From Pseudomonas sp. 2FG (GTDB lineage: Bacteria; Pseudomonadota; Gammaproteobacteria; Pseudomonadales; Pseudomonadaceae), in assembly GCF_005502935.1 (NCBI RefSeq), contig NZ_SCMP01000004.1:124001-188000 (forward strand): DNA of 64,000 nucleotides, read 5' to 3'. Made by a program: the position numbers and the translations under genes. Below, piece by piece: positions 29,448 through 39,562 of this stretch (position 1 is its first letter; every line of letters starts with the position of its first letter). The notes beneath the pieces were generated by a model. The model did no database searches, had not been told where the DNA came from, and saw only the letters and a program-made list of their open reading frames with translations.

Positions 29448-29912
29448 ATGATTCGACTTGAAAACATACTGACCCCCGGCCGTTCCCTGGTGAGCGTGCC
29501 GGGAGGCAGCAAAAAACGTGTCCTCGAACAGATCGCCAACCTGGTCGCCCGCGAACTGCCCGACCTGGATGGACAAGACATTTTCGAGAGCCTGGTCGCC
29601 CGCGAAAAGCTTGGCTCAACCGGTTTCGGCAATGGCATCGCCATTCCACATTGCCGTCTGCCTGGCTGCGTATCGCCGATCAGCGCCCTGCTGCGCCTCG
29701 ACGCCCCGGTAGACTTCGATGCTATCGACGGCGCCCCAGTAGACCTGCTGTTTGTCCTGCTAGTGCCAGAGGCCGCCACCGATGAGCACCTGGAGCTCCT
29801 GCGCCAGATCGCCAGCATGCTCGACCGTAGTGAGGTACGCGCACAGCTGCGCCACGCACACAGCAGTGACCGCCTGTACCAGGTAGTAGTGGACGTGCAG
29901 AACGGCCGCTAG
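29448..29912 (+). CDS. ptsN: Nitrogen-PTS enzyme IIA (EIIA-Ntr)
   Basis: A 154-aa regulatory phosphocarrier of the nitrogen phosphotransferase system. The phosphorylated histidine is H68 in GIAIPHCR. It receives phosphate from NPr (ptsO, downstream) and has regulatory rather than sugar-transport roles in known species. It is 15 bases after hpf and 19 before rapZ, so probably one transcript. Confidence 0.97.
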   Translation: MIRLENILTPGRSLVSVPGGSKKRVLEQIANLVARELPDLDGQDIFESLVAREKLGSTGFGNGIAIPHCRLPGCVSPISALLRLDAPVDFDAIDGAPVDLLFVLLVPEAATDEHLELLRQIASMLDRSEVRAQLRHAHSSDRLYQVVVDVQNGR

Positions 29913-29931
29913 GCGGAGGCGGAGCCTAATC

Positions 29932-30786
29932 ATGCGTTTGATCATCGTCAGCGGCCGCTCCGGCTCGGGTAAGAGCACCGCCCTCGATGTCCTCGAGGAC
30001 AACGGCTTCTATTGCATCGACAACCTGCCGGCCGGCCTACTCCCGGAACTGGCCGAGCGCGCCCTGTTGCACACCGAGCTGTTGCAGCCGCTGGTGGCCG
30101 TGTCGATCGATGCGCGCAACCTGCCGAGCCAGCTCAAGCGCTTTCCCGAACTGCTCGACGAAGTGCGCGCCCGGCACATCCAATGCGACGTGCTGTACCT
30201 CGACGCAGACGAAGAAACCCTGCTCAAGCGCTTCTCCGAGACCCGTCGCCGTCACCCACTGACCACCGCCGAGCGCTCGCTGGCCGAAGCCATTCACGAC
30301 GAAAGCCTGCTACTCGGGCCGATCATCGATCTAGCCGACCTGAAGATCGACACCACGCATCTCAACCTCTACCAACTGCGCGACACACTCAAGCTGCGCT
30401 TACTGAATAAGCCGGAACCGGGTACCGCGTTCCTGGTCGAATCGTTTGGCTTCAAGCGCGGCATGCCGGTAGATGCGGATCTGGTCTTCGACGTGCGCTG
30501 CCTGCCCAATCCGTATTGGAAGCCGGAGCTGCGCGAGCACTCGGGCCTCGAGCCATCCGTCGCGCAATACCTGGCCGCGCAGCCGGATGTCGAAGAGATG
30601 TTCCAAGACATCCTCGCCTACTTGGTAAAATGGCTGCCGCGCTTCGCCGCAAGCAACCGCGCCTATGTCACCATCGCCATTGGTTGCACGGGCGGACATC
30701 ACCGCTCGGTGTATCTGGCCGAGCGACTTGGCCAAGCGTTGAAAAAAACCTTAAAGAATATTCAGGTTCGCCACCGCGACCTTTAG
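29932..30786 (+). CDS. rapZ: RNase adapter protein RapZ
   Basis: P-loop protein (284 aa) that in E. coli binds the sRNA GlmZ and guides RNase E, controlling GlmS and thus amino-sugar supply. Walker A is GRSGSGKST (8-16), and the C-terminal RNA-binding domain carries the [15 protein letters not shown] motif. Whether the sRNA circuit exists in this organism cannot be told from here. Clustered with ptsN and ptsO. Confidence 0.97.
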   Translation: MRLIIVSGRSGSGKSTALDVLEDNGFYCIDNLPAGLLPELAERALLHTELLQPLVAVSIDARNLPSQLKRFPELLDEVRARHIQCDVLYLDADEETLLKRFSETRRRHPLTTAERSLAEAIHDESLLLGPIIDLADLKIDTTHLNLYQLRDTLKLRLLNKPEPGTAFLVESFGFKRGMPVDADLVFDVRCLPNPYWKPELREHSGLEPSVAQYLAAQPDVEEMFQDILAYLVKWLPRFAASNRAYVTIAIGCTGGHHRSVYLAERLGQALKKTLKNIQVRHRDL

Positions 30787-30805
30787 TAGAAGGACTTAAA
30801 CAGCG

Positions 30806-31078
30806 ATGCCCGCCTGTGAAATCACCATCATCAACAAGCTTGGCCTACACGCGCGCGCGGCCGCCAAGTTTGTCGGCGTGGCCGGGCGCTTTCCTTGCCA
30901 GGTGCGCGTCGGTCGTGCGCCGGAATGCTACGTGGATGGCAAAAGCATCATGGCGGTCATGATGCTGGCCGCCGGTAAAGGCACCGCGATCCACCTGCAC
31001 ACCGAAGGTGAGCAGGACGATGACGCCTTAAATGCGCTGATCGAATTGATCAACAACCGCTTCGACGAAGGCGAATAG
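30806..31078 (+). CDS. ptsO: Nitrogen-PTS phosphocarrier NPr
   Basis: HPr-like protein of 90 aa. The phosphorylated histidine is H15 in LGLHARAAAKFV and the HPr-type serine is S47 in GKSIMAVMML. It passes phosphate from EI-Ntr (PtsP, not in the window) to PtsN. Last gene of the rpoN cluster and convergent with pmbA. Confidence 0.97.
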   Translation: MPACEITIINKLGLHARAAAKFVGVAGRFPCQVRVGRAPECYVDGKSIMAVMMLAAGKGTAIHLHTEGEQDDDALNALIELINNRFDEGE

Positions 31079-31089
31079 CTCAGCCGCGA

Positions 31090-31121
31090 GGTGGGCAAAT
31101 CGCCACAGCGCTATGCCCACC
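31090..31121. repeat. Inverted repeat between ptsO and pmbA
   Basis: Perfect 8-bp arms GGTGGGCA (31090-31097) and TGCCCACC (31114-31121) surround 16 bases. With no T run it is not a classical terminator, but its place between convergent genes suggests transcript-end protection. Confidence 0.5.
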
Positions 31122-31131
31122 CGAGGTTCCG

Positions 31132-32478
31132 TCAGCTCCCCGCCACCATCATCCGCTCGATCAAGACCGAACCCGTACGCACATTGCTGCGCAGTTCCAG
31201 GTCGCTACCCACCGCCAGAATCTGCTTGAACATATCACGCAGATTGCCGGCGATAGTGACTTCCTGCACCGGGAACTGGATCTCACCGTTCTCGACCCAG
31301 AACCCACCGGCACCGCGCGAGTAGTCGCCGGTCACCAGATTCAGCCCCTGCCCCATCAGCTCGGTGACCAATAGCCCGCGGCCCATGCGCCGGATCAGCG
31401 CCGCCTGGTCATCCTCGCCATGGCTGACGAACAGGTTATGCACGCCGCCGGAATTCGCCGTACTTGGCAGACCCAGCTTGCGCCCGGAGTAGGTACCCAG
31501 GATGTAGGAACGCAACTCACCGCCCTCGACGAAAGACTTGGCGTAGGTCGCCAGGCCATCGCCATCGAACGCCGCGCTGCCCAGCGCCCGCGGGATATGT
31601 GGACGCTCATCGAGGCTCAGCCACTCTGGAAACAGCTGCTGACCCAGGGCGCCTTCGAGGAAGGACGATTTGCGATACAGGTTGCCGCCGGAGATCGCCG
31701 AGAGGAAATGGCCGAACAAGCCGGTGGCCAGTTCCGCGGCAAACAGCACCGGCACCTCGCAGGTCGGCACCGGACGCGCACCCAGGCGGCTGACCGCCCG
31801 CTCGGCGGCACGCCGGCCGATACTGCCGGCATCGGCCAGATCCTCGCCACGCCGGTTGACGTCATACCAGTAGTCGCGCTGCATCAGCCCGTCAGCCTCG
31901 GCGATCATCACGCAACTCAGGCTCTGCCGGGTGCTGGCGTAACCACCGACAAACCCATGACTGTTGCCATACACGCGGCAGCCCTGGTGCGTATTGAGGG
32001 TGGTGCCGTCGGCGTTCTTGATCCGCTTATCCGCGGCAAAGGCCGCCGCTTCACAGCTCAGCGCCCGCTCGATGGCCTGCTCCGGGGTGATATCCCAGGC
32101 ATGGTAGAGATCCAGATCCGGCAAGTCGCGCGCCATCAGCTCAGGAGCGGCCAGCCCGGCACAGTCGTCCTCGGAGGCATGCTTGGCGATGGCCAGGGCC
32201 GCGGCCACCGTCTCGCGGATCGCCGAGTCACCGCTCGCCGAGGTGCTCGCCGAGCCCTTACGCTGACCGACATACAGGGTGATGCCAAAGCCCTGATCGC
32301 GGTTGAACTCCACAGTCTCCACTTCGCCCTGGCGCACCGAGGTGGACAAGCCCTGCTCCACCGATACCGCGACCTCACAGGCACTGGCGCCTTGCTGCTT
32401 GGCCTCGGCAATAATCCGCGCGACCTGCGCCTGCAATTCCGGCAAGGCCTGGGGGCCGACTACCTCTGCTGCACTCAT
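31132..32478 (-). CDS. pmbA: Metalloprotease-family protein PmbA (TldE)
   Basis: Partner of TldD; in E. coli the TldD-TldE heterodimer matures microcin B17 and degrades CcdA. The 448-aa protein has the C-terminal U62 fold with GRKLGLPSTANSGGVHNLFV and lacks TldD's HExxxH, as PmbA proteins do. The start at 32478 (MSAAEVVGPQALPEL) is chosen; the 27 codons upstream come from a repeated element that also gives a false leader to the hydrolase near 9.9 kb. tldD is 0.8 kb away, past darP. Confidence 0.95.
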   Translation of the reverse strand: MSAAEVVGPQALPELQAQVARIIAEAKQQGASACEVAVSVEQGLSTSVRQGEVETVEFNRDQGFGITLYVGQRKGSASTSASGDSAIRETVAAALAIAKHASEDDCAGLAAPELMARDLPDLDLYHAWDITPEQAIERALSCEAAAFAADKRIKNADGTTLNTHQGCRVYGNSHGFVGGYASTRQSLSCVMIAEADGLMQRDYWYDVNRRGEDLADAGSIGRRAAERAVSRLGARPVPTCEVPVLFAAELATGLFGHFLSAISGGNLYRKSSFLEGALGQQLFPEWLSLDERPHIPRALGSAAFDGDGLATYAKSFVEGGELRSYILGTYSGRKLGLPSTANSGGVHNLFVSHGEDDQAALIRRMGRGLLVTELMGQGLNLVTGDYSRGAGGFWVENGEIQFPVQEVTIAGNLRDMFKQILAVGSDLELRSNVRTGSVLIERMMVAGS

Positions 32479-32495
32479 AACCCACTCCACTTCTA

Positions 32496-32638
32496 AGAAC
32501 CTGCTCAATGTCTGCTGCGCTTGGTGATGCTGCGTTGAAAACAGGCTCGGACTGCTCATTTACAGCTCGTAAACTCCGCATCCTCGCCTGTTTTCGCCTT
32601 GCCTGACCTGCGCTCGCGGCGACCTTGAACAGGTTCTA
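32496..32638 (+). repeat. Long-hairpin intergenic element, copy B
   Basis: Second intact copy of the about 143-bp element. Terminal inverted repeats are AGAACCTGCTCAA and TTGAACAGGTTCT (one mismatch when paired). The middle stem is perfect: GAAAACAGGC (32537-32546) with GCCTGTTTTC (32586-32595). The apical part is identical to copies A and C. It lies between divergent pmbA and darP and so may contain or displace their promoters. Confidence 0.88.
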
Positions 32639-32715
32639 TGGTCAGTCACCCGACCGGGCCGGACAAGCGGCCCTCGACTCGTTATCATGGCGGCGTTTCC
32701 AACTGGATCAGCCCC

Positions 32716-33234
32716 ATGTCTGAATATTCCGACGACTTCTCCGAGGAGAAGAGCAAAACCCAAGTCAAACGCGAGCTGCATGCTCTAGTCGACCTCGGCG
32801 AGCGCCTGACAACCCTCAAACCCGACCTGATCGCACGCCTGCCGCTGACCGACGCCCTGCGTCGCGCCCTGGCCGAAGCGCCGAAGCATACGGCGAACAT
32901 CGCCCGTAAACGGCATATCCAGTTCATCGGCAAGCTGATGCGCGATCAGAACATCGACGAAATCCTGGTCCTGCTGGACCAACTGGATGCGTCTACCCGT
33001 CAGTACAACGAACGTTTCCATGGTCTGGAACGCTGGCGCGACCGTTTGATCAACGGCGGCGACGACGTTCTCGAAGCCTTTGTCGGCGATTATCCGCAGG
33101 CTGACCGGCAGCATTTGCGCCAACTGATCCGTCAGGCCCAGCACGAAACGGCACACAACAAGCCACCCGCCGCCACGCGCAAAATCTTCAAATACATCCG
33201 CGAGCTGGACGAGAGCAAACGCGGGTTGCGTTAA
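32716..33234 (+). CDS. darP: Ribosome-associated protein DarP (YjgA family)
   Basis: A 172-aa DUF615/YjgA protein; E. coli YjgA (DarP) helps late 50S subunit assembly. Conserved blocks are [40 protein letters not shown] and the closing [15 protein letters not shown] use the ATG at 32716 ([11 protein letters not shown]); an in-frame ATG 26 codons earlier starts in the repeated element's edge. Divergent from pmbA, convergent with tldD. Confidence 0.94.
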   Translation: MSEYSDDFSEEKSKTQVKRELHALVDLGERLTTLKPDLIARLPLTDALRRALAEAPKHTANIARKRHIQFIGKLMRDQNIDEILVLLDQLDASTRQYNERFHGLERWRDRLINGGDDVLEAFVGDYPQADRQHLRQLIRQAQHETAHNKPPAATRKIFKYIRELDESKRGLR

Positions 33235-33253
33235 GCGAACTCTCGCGCAATCC

Positions 33254-33287
33254 CGGGTGGGTTAGCCGCATCGCGGCGTAACCCGCC
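33254..33287. repeat. REP-like hairpin abutting the tldD stop codon
   Basis: GGGTGGGTTAGCCGC pairs with GCGGCGTAACCCGCCC around a 3-4 base loop, with a few mismatches. The hairpin ends at the base next to the tldD stop codon (33288-33290) and lies between convergent darP and tldD. Confidence 0.65.
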
Positions 33288-34745
33288 CTAGGCCCCTGTC
33301 CCGCCCACGGTAATCGCATCGATCTTCAGCGTCGGCTGACCGACGCCCACCGGCACCGACTGACCGTCCTTCCCGCAGGTGCCGACCCCGCTGTCCAGCG
33401 CCAGATCGTTGCCAACCATCGACACCCGGCCCATGGCTTCCGGCCCGTTACCAATCAAAGTGGCCCCTTTGACCGGCGCGGTGATCTTGCCATCCTCGAT
33501 CAAGTAGGCCTCGCTGGTGGAGAACACGAACTTGCCGCTGGTGATATCGACCTGACCACCGCCGAGGTTGGCGCAGTAAATGCCCTTCTTCACCGAGGCG
33601 ATGATCTCTTGCGGGTCGCTCTCGCCGGCCAACATATAGGTGTTGGTCATCCGCGGCATCGGCAGGTGCGCGTACGACTCACGCCGGCCATTGCCGGTGG
33701 CGGCCACGCCCATCAGACGCGCGTTCAGCTTGTCCTGCATATAGCCCTTGAGCACGCCGTTTTCGATCAGCGTGGTGCACTGGGTCGGCGTGCCTTCGTC
33801 GTCCAGGCTCAGCGAGCCGCGGCGCCCCGCCAGGGTCCCGTCGTCGACTATGGTGCAGAGGCTGGAGGCCACTTGCTGGCCCATGCGCCCGCTATAGGCC
33901 GAACTGCCCTTGCGATTGAAGTCACCCTCCAGGCCATGGCCGACCGCCTCATGCAGCAGGACGCCAGACCAACCAGCGCCCATCACCACCGGGAAGGTGC
34001 CGGCCGGTGCCGGGATGGCTTCCAGATTGACCAGCGCCTGACGCAACGCCTCACGGGCATAACCCATGGCGCGGTCTTCGTTGAGGCTGTCCTTACTGAG
34101 AAAGTAGCGATAATCGGAGCGACCGCCGCCACCATGGCCACCGCGCTCGCGACGACCATTCTGCTCGACTATCACGCTGACATTGAAGCGCACCAACGGC
34201 CGCACATCGGCGCCGAGGCTGCCGTCGTTGGCGGCGACCAGAATCCGCTCCCAGACGCCCGCCAGACTGACGGTGACCTGTTTGATCCGCGGGTCCAGCG
34301 CCCGCGTAGCGACATCCACCCGTTTGAGCAGCTCGACTTTCTCCGCCCGGCTGAGCACTTCCAGCGGGTTCTCCGGTGCATACAGGCGTGCAACTTGCGG
34401 GCTGGCAAAGGCCTGCACGCGGCCATGCTGGCCGGCGCGGGCAATCGAGCGTGCGGCTCGGGCGGCCTGACTCAAGGCTTCGGCGGTGATCGCATTGCTA
34501 TAGGCGAAGCCGGTTTTCTCACCGGACTGTGCGCGTACGCCGACACCCTGATCGAGATTGAAACTACCTTCCTTGACGATGCCGTCCTCCAGTACCCAAG
34601 TCTCCGAAACCTGGCCATGGAAATACAGGTCAGCCGCATCGATCCCCGGGCCGGCCAATTCGCTTAGCACCGCTGGCAGGCTTTCGATGCTCAGACCGCC
34701 AGGGCCCAACAGGTGCTCACTGACGGATAACAACAACTCACTCAT
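33288..34745 (-). CDS. tldD: Metalloprotease TldD
   Basis: Zinc metallopeptidase subunit of the TldD-TldE (PmbA) complex, 485 aa. The metal site HEAVGH is at 265-270, and the family [27 protein letters not shown] and [21 protein letters not shown]-type blocks (here [18 protein letters not shown]) are present. I start at 34745 ([13 protein letters not shown]); 98 in-frame codons upstream overlap the nitrilase gene in another frame. Last in the mreB-to-tldD minus-strand run. Confidence 0.96.
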   Translation of the reverse strand: MSELLLSVSEHLLGPGGLSIESLPAVLSELAGPGIDAADLYFHGQVSETWVLEDGIVKEGSFNLDQGVGVRAQSGEKTGFAYSNAITAEALSQAARAARSIARAGQHGRVQAFASPQVARLYAPENPLEVLSRAEKVELLKRVDVATRALDPRIKQVTVSLAGVWERILVAANDGSLGADVRPLVRFNVSVIVEQNGRRERGGHGGGGRSDYRYFLSKDSLNEDRAMGYAREALRQALVNLEAIPAPAGTFPVVMGAGWSGVLLHEAVGHGLEGDFNRKGSSAYSGRMGQQVASSLCTIVDDGTLAGRRGSLSLDDEGTPTQCTTLIENGVLKGYMQDKLNARLMGVAATGNGRRESYAHLPMPRMTNTYMLAGESDPQEIIASVKKGIYCANLGGGQVDITSGKFVFSTSEAYLIEDGKITAPVKGATLIGNGPEAMGRVSMVGNDLALDSGVGTCGKDGQSVPVGVGQPTLKIDAITVGGTGA

Positions 34746-34771
34746 AGTCACTCCATAGGCTCTCAGAGCCT

Positions 34772-35611
34772 TTAGGTCGGCCGTACGACGGACGACACAG
34801 AAAATCGGCGGTGGCTGTACACCGGCATACGTTGACGGATCGCCGCCTGCTCGGCTGCATCGCGACTGGCCAAGAGCAGCGCCTCGCCCTGAGCCTGCTC
34901 GGCCAATACTCGCCCCCAGGGGTCGATGATTGCCGAATGGCCAAAAGTTTCGCGCCCCTTCGGGTGCATGCCGCCCTGGCCGGCGGCCAACAGGTAACAC
35001 TGCGTCTCGATGGCCCGCGCGCGCACCAGGACTTGCCAATGCGCGGCGCCGGTCACCGCGGTAAACGCCGAAGGCGCGCTGATCAATTCAGCGCCAGCCT
35101 CCCGCAGCGCGCCATACAACTCGGGGAAGCGCAGGTCGTAGCACACCGTCAGCCCCAAGCGCCCCACCGGAGTATCCGCCACCACGAGCTGCGAACCATG
35201 GGCGTAATCGTCGGACTCGCGGTAGCGACCGCGGCTGTCGGCCACATCCACATCAAACAGATGCAGCTTGTCGTAACGTGCCACCCGTTCGCCCTGCTCA
35301 TCGATCAGCAACGAACAGGCATGCGCCTTAGCCTCCGGTTGACCGTCGGGCGGCAGCGGCAAGGTGCCGGCCACTATCCATAACTTGAGGTCACGGGCGG
35401 CCTGTTTCAACCAGGGCAGGATCGGGCCTTCACCCAAGGCTTCGGCCCGCCCGAGGACGGCCAGGTCACGGCGGCCCATGGCGGCAAAGTTTTCCGGCAG
35501 CACCGCAAGCCGCGCACCACCGGCGGCGGCTTGCTCGAGCAGGCGACGGGCATGGATAAGGTTGGCCAGTACATCGTCCTGGCTAACCATCTGAATCACG
35601 GCGAGGGACAT
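34772..35611 (-). CDS. Carbon-nitrogen hydrolase (Nit/omega-amidase-like)
   Basis: Nitrilase-superfamily amidase of 279 aa with the Glu-Lys-Cys triad E40 (VLPENF), K115 (RYDKLHLF) and C157 ([11 protein letters not shown]). Close families include Nit1-type deaminated-glutathione amidase; from sequence that is the likeliest role but not certain. The ATG at 35611 is preferred because GGGAG lies just before it; another in-frame ATG is 7 codons upstream. Between yhdP and tldD. Confidence 0.93.
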   Translation of the reverse strand: MSLAVIQMVSQDDVLANLIHARRLLEQAAAGGARLAVLPENFAAMGRRDLAVLGRAEALGEGPILPWLKQAARDLKLWIVAGTLPLPPDGQPEAKAHACSLLIDEQGERVARYDKLHLFDVDVADSRGRYRESDDYAHGSQLVVADTPVGRLGLTVCYDLRFPELYGALREAGAELISAPSAFTAVTGAAHWQVLVRARAIETQCYLLAAGQGGMHPKGRETFGHSAIIDPWGRVLAEQAQGEALLLASRDAAEQAAIRQRMPVYSHRRFSVSSVVRPT

Positions 35612-35666
35612 ACCGCGCTCCCAGAAAGACATAACCGCATGCTAACCCATGCAGCGAGCCGCGGCG

Positions 35667-38600
35667 TTAGCGAGGTTTTTCAAAAGGCTTATCGAAGCTG
35701 ATTTTCGGATCCTGCCAGGGGCCTTTCACGCTGTACTGCACGCTGGCGAAACGCGCCACCTGCTTGCCCAGCAGCTTGTCGACCACGAACAACGCCCCAC
35801 CGATGGCCGGAGCGCCGACGATCAAGGCGGCCAGCGGCAAGTTGTTGCTCAATGGCAGCGTCACCAGCAGCTTGGCATCGATTTGATCGCTGGCCATGTC
35901 CAAGGTGCCATTCAGCTCGAGGTTACTCGACGGCCCGGTCAGGGTAATAGGTTTACGCGTCACGTAGACACCATTGCTGGCCACCAGCAGGCCTTTGACT
36001 CGGTCGTAACTCAGACCCTTGCCCAGCAGGTCGGAGAAGTCCAGGCGCAGCCGCCGACCGATTGAGTTGAAGTTGAGCAAGCCGAACACCCGCAGCGCCG
36101 CGGCTGAGCCTTGCGCCTCGACGAACTGGCCCTTACGCAGACTGGCATCGAGCTCACCCGACAACCGCTTGAGGCTGACCCAGGCCGGCGACCCGGGCCA
36201 GCGCCCATCGACATCCAGGTGGAAACTTTCGCTGGTGGCCGTCGGCGCGAAATTCCAGGCGAGCAGCACATCGGCCAAGTTCTTGCCCTCTAGCCGGCCT
36301 TTGTACCAGCTACTGCTGGCGCCGGGCGCGCCCTCCCAGCCAGCAGTGCCACCCAGCTGCATGCCCTTGAGGCCCAGATTCAACTCGCTGAACGTTACCC
36401 CGTTGGCAGTCGGCCGCGCTTTCAGCGACCAGGCCCCCAGCAGACTGTCACCCTGCAAGACTTGGGCGATCTGGATATCCAGCGCCGGAATCTGCCGCGG
36501 ATCGACCGCCGCGAGCGGGTCAGGCCCAGCCACCTCGGTGGGCGGCTTGGGCTTGGCGGCGGGGAAGCGTAGGCGCTCGAGGTTGACCGTGATGGCCGCC
36601 GCGCTGGCATCCGGCAAACCGATCCGGCCTTTGAGCTGAGCGTTGTCGAGGTCCAACGTCCAGCCCCCATTGGCACGGGCCAACTGCACACTCAGGTTCT
36701 CCAGCGAGGCGCCGAAGCCACGGAAGCTGCCGATCTGCAGTTCGGCACTGCTGAGCAACTGCTTGGCGCCATCGCCCTGGTCAGCCGCATAGCGTTTGCC
36801 CAGCGCCTGCCAGGCCTCCCAATCCAACTCACTCAGGCTACCGCGTACGCGCAGCCCTTTGCTGCTCGGCAAACTGGACGGCTCCTGGCCCAAGCGCAGT
36901 TCAGCCCGGCCATCGGCCAAGCGGCCAAGCGGCGCCGCCAAGGTCAGGCTGGCCAGCTTGGCATAGTCCAACCAGTAACGCCGCTCCGCACCCTGCAGGG
37001 TCATGCGCCACTCGGTCGGGCGCTCATCGGCGGCCGCTTTGCCAAAGGGTGCCGGCAGGTCGATCGCCAGCCCTTTCAGGCTGGAGTCGACGCGCAGCTG
37101 GCTGTCGGCACCCTCCAGGGTCAGCCACAATTGATAGGGCAACTCGCCGGACAACGGCAGTGGCTGGGTCGCACCCAGCCAATCGGTCAGGCTGTTCAGC
37201 GCCACTTGACCGCCCGCCTCGATCCGCGTCAGCGGCCGACCGCGCGCGCCAGCGGCGATGGCTTTGCCGCGAACCGCCCGGCCAAAGACCTGAGCGCGGA
37301 TATCCGGCGCACTCAGGCCGCTGGCCGTATCGAAGCGGAACGCGCCTTTCAGTTGAGTCAATTCGAGGTTGGGGTTAGCCAGCTTGAGGCGCGCACCGTC
37401 GGCCGAAAAGTCGACCACTACAGTGGGCGGCACACCATGGCTCAGTGGAATATCCAGGTTGAGCTTGCCGCTGAGCGCGCCCTCACCCTGCCAGCCGGCG
37501 AAGGTTTCAGCGGTGCCCAGTGGCGTGTCCTGAAGAATTTTCAGCGCATCGGCCACATTGCTCCGCACCTCGCCAACCAGCAGCAAGCGCGGCGTCTGGC
37601 CCGGCTCGACATGCGCAATGTCGACGCTGACAGCACTCACAGTACTGTCGAGCAAACGCCCTTCCGGCACCTGCACGCGCACCCCGCGGTCCTCGATAAA
37701 CACATCACCGCGCGCGCCGCGCAGTGCTGGCCAGCCGGGCTGGAAGGCCAACTCGGCGTCATGCACCTTGAAGAACAGGCTGAGGCTGCGCGCCGCATCC
37801 TCCGCGCCCTTGTTCAGCGAGCCCTGATACTGAAAATAGCCCTCGTCGATGGCGCCAGCACGGATCGCCGTCTTCAGCCAGTTGGCCAGCTCCGGGCTGA
37901 GCCCAGTGGCCAGCGTCGGTAAGTATTTCTCGGTGTAGCGGGCGTCGCCCTCGCGCAGGCCGACACGCAGGTCCATATAGTCTTCCGTCGCCGGATCGCG
38001 CATCAGGCGGATCAGGAAATCGCCGGCGAGCTTACCCTCGTCACCCACTACTTGCAGGTAGGGGCTGATCAGGGTGAAGGCCTGCTCGTCGAGGCGCCAA
38101 GTCAACCGGGCATTGGCCTTCTGATAGCGCCAGGGCTTGGGAAACAGGTGATCCAGGTGCAAGGCGAAGTTCTCGGTCGCCAGGCGCAGCTCGCCCTGAC
38201 CCAGGTCGCCACTGATGCTGCCGCTGACATTTTCCACCGCCGGCGCCCCGCCATAGGCATCGAAGCTGATGTTTTCCAGGTTGCCGGCAAATTGCACACG
38301 CTGGTCGGCGCTGGCCTGCGGCCGGTACGCCAGTTGCAGGTTGCGCAAGACACCCTGGGGTTGCAGGCCGCCCAACACCGCGGCGAGGGTTTCCGGCAAC
38401 GGTGCCAGCGCCTCGATTGCCGGAGCCAACGGCGTCAGGTTGAGACGATCCGCCGTGAGTTGCCAGCGCTCCTCGCCATCCGCGCTGGCGGCCTGATGAG
38501 TGAGGCCCAGCTGCGCCTCACCCCAACGGGTCTCACCGAAGCTCACGGCGAGCGAGTCGAGCAGCAACTGAAAACCTTTAGGCGTCCGGTCGAAGTAGCC

Positions 38601-39494
38601 CGTGAGTGCCAAATCCTGCAGCTTCACCGGCTTGCGCTGGGCGTAAGCGGCGCTCAGCTCGGGCGCATGCACACGCGCCACCGCGCGCTGGATGCCGCCC
38701 TTGGCCCAGGACAGCCAGAATTCGCCGCCTGCCTGGAGGCGCTCGACGTGCCAGTCGCGCGTCAGGCCCGCCGGCAGCCAGCGCGCCCAATCGCTCTGCG
38801 GCAGGCTGAGATACAGCTCGGCCTCCGCCTCCTGCCATGTTCCCGGGCGCAAGTGGGTGCGCAGGCTCAGGGCCAACGGCTGGCCATCGGGTAGGGTCAA
38901 ACGGCCGTCCAGGCGCTGACGGCTTATGCCATTACGCAGGCTCAAGTTGACATAGGTGAGGGTCAACGGCGCCTCGCCATGAGGCTCGAGGGTCAGTTGG
39001 CTATCCAGCAACGAAATGCGCGCGACCATTTGCAGGCCGGCGAGCCATTGCGCCGGATCCACCGGCGCGGATTCGGCACGCGCCGGCAAGCCTTCCAGCG
39101 ACCACCGGCCGTCGGCGTCCTGTTGCACACTGAGCTGCAGGCCCTCCAGCTCCAGCCGGGCAACCCGCACCTGACGCGCCAGCAAGCTGGCCACTACATC
39201 CGGCACCACCCGCACCTGATCCAGCCGCACCGCACTGGCGCCTTCGCCAACCTGCACGTCATGCGCCAGCAGCAGCGGCGCCCATCCCTGCCAACGGCCT
39301 TCCAGACTACCGATAGTCAGCGGCAAACCCAGAGTCGCCTGCACCTTGCTCTCGACTTCGCCGCGATACTCGGCGACCCAAGGCACCAGCTCGCGGCCGA
39401 GGCTGACATACAGCGCCGCCAGCACCAGACCTAAGGCACAGAGCTCCCAACTCCAGCGCAGCAGAGTGGCGAACAGGCGGGCGAGACGTTCCAT
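35667..39494 (-). CDS. yhdP: AsmA-like envelope protein YhdP
   Basis: Very large (1275 aa) inner-membrane-anchored periplasmic protein of the AsmA-like/TIGR02099 family. In E. coli YhdP, with TamB and YdbH, is needed for phospholipid movement to the outer membrane. One N-terminal helix (about 13-35) is followed by a long repeating beta-strand body (RBG-like) and a C-terminal AsmA-type segment with FNSIGRRLRLDFSDLLGKGLSYD. The start at 39494 (MERLARLFATLL) sits at the membrane helix; a 22-codon upstream extension is rejected. It follows rng by 68 bases. Confidence 0.94.
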   Translation of the reverse strand: MERLARLFATLLRWSWELCALGLVLAALYVSLGRELVPWVAEYRGEVESKVQATLGLPLTIGSLEGRWQGWAPLLLAHDVQVGEGASAVRLDQVRVVPDVVASLLARQVRVARLELEGLQLSVQQDADGRWSLEGLPARAESAPVDPAQWLAGLQMVARISLLDSQLTLEPHGEAPLTLTYVNLSLRNGISRQRLDGRLTLPDGQPLALSLRTHLRPGTWQEAEAELYLSLPQSDWARWLPAGLTRDWHVERLQAGGEFWLSWAKGGIQRAVARVHAPELSAAYAQRKPVKLQDLALTGYFDRTPKGFQLLLDSLAVSFGETRWGEAQLGLTHQAASADGEERWQLTADRLNLTPLAPAIEALAPLPETLAAVLGGLQPQGVLRNLQLAYRPQASADQRVQFAGNLENISFDAYGGAPAVENVSGSISGDLGQGELRLATENFALHLDHLFPKPWRYQKANARLTWRLDEQAFTLISPYLQVVGDEGKLAGDFLIRLMRDPATEDYMDLRVGLREGDARYTEKYLPTLATGLSPELANWLKTAIRAGAIDEGYFQYQGSLNKGAEDAARSLSLFFKVHDAELAFQPGWPALRGARGDVFIEDRGVRVQVPEGRLLDSTVSAVSVDIAHVEPGQTPRLLLVGEVRSNVADALKILQDTPLGTAETFAGWQGEGALSGKLNLDIPLSHGVPPTVVVDFSADGARLKLANPNLELTQLKGAFRFDTASGLSAPDIRAQVFGRAVRGKAIAAGARGRPLTRIEAGGQVALNSLTDWLGATQPLPLSGELPYQLWLTLEGADSQLRVDSSLKGLAIDLPAPFGKAAADERPTEWRMTLQGAERRYWLDYAKLASLTLAAPLGRLADGRAELRLGQEPSSLPSSKGLRVRGSLSELDWEAWQALGKRYAADQGDGAKQLLSSAELQIGSFRGFGASLENLSVQLARANGGWTLDLDNAQLKGRIGLPDASAAAITVNLERLRFPAAKPKPPTEVAGPDPLAAVDPRQIPALDIQIAQVLQGDSLLGAWSLKARPTANGVTFSELNLGLKGMQLGGTAGWEGAPGASSSWYKGRLEGKNLADVLLAWNFAPTATSESFHLDVDGRWPGSPAWVSLKRLSGELDASLRKGQFVEAQGSAAALRVFGLLNFNSIGRRLRLDFSDLLGKGLSYDRVKGLLVASNGVYVTRKPITLTGPSSNLELNGTLDMASDQIDAKLLVTLPLSNNLPLAALIVGAPAIGGALFVVDKLLGKQVARFASVQYSVKGPWQDPKISFDKPFEKPR

Positions 39495-39562
39495 TTCAGT
39501 TCGGCTCCACAAGCAAGTGCACATCCCGGCACTGAGAGTGCCCGGCGTCAAGCGGAGCACTC

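Noticed and set aside
34746-35039. 98-codon N-terminal extension of tldD
   Set aside because: It overlaps the nitrilase gene in another frame and is unlike TldD proteins, which begin at [13 protein letters not shown].
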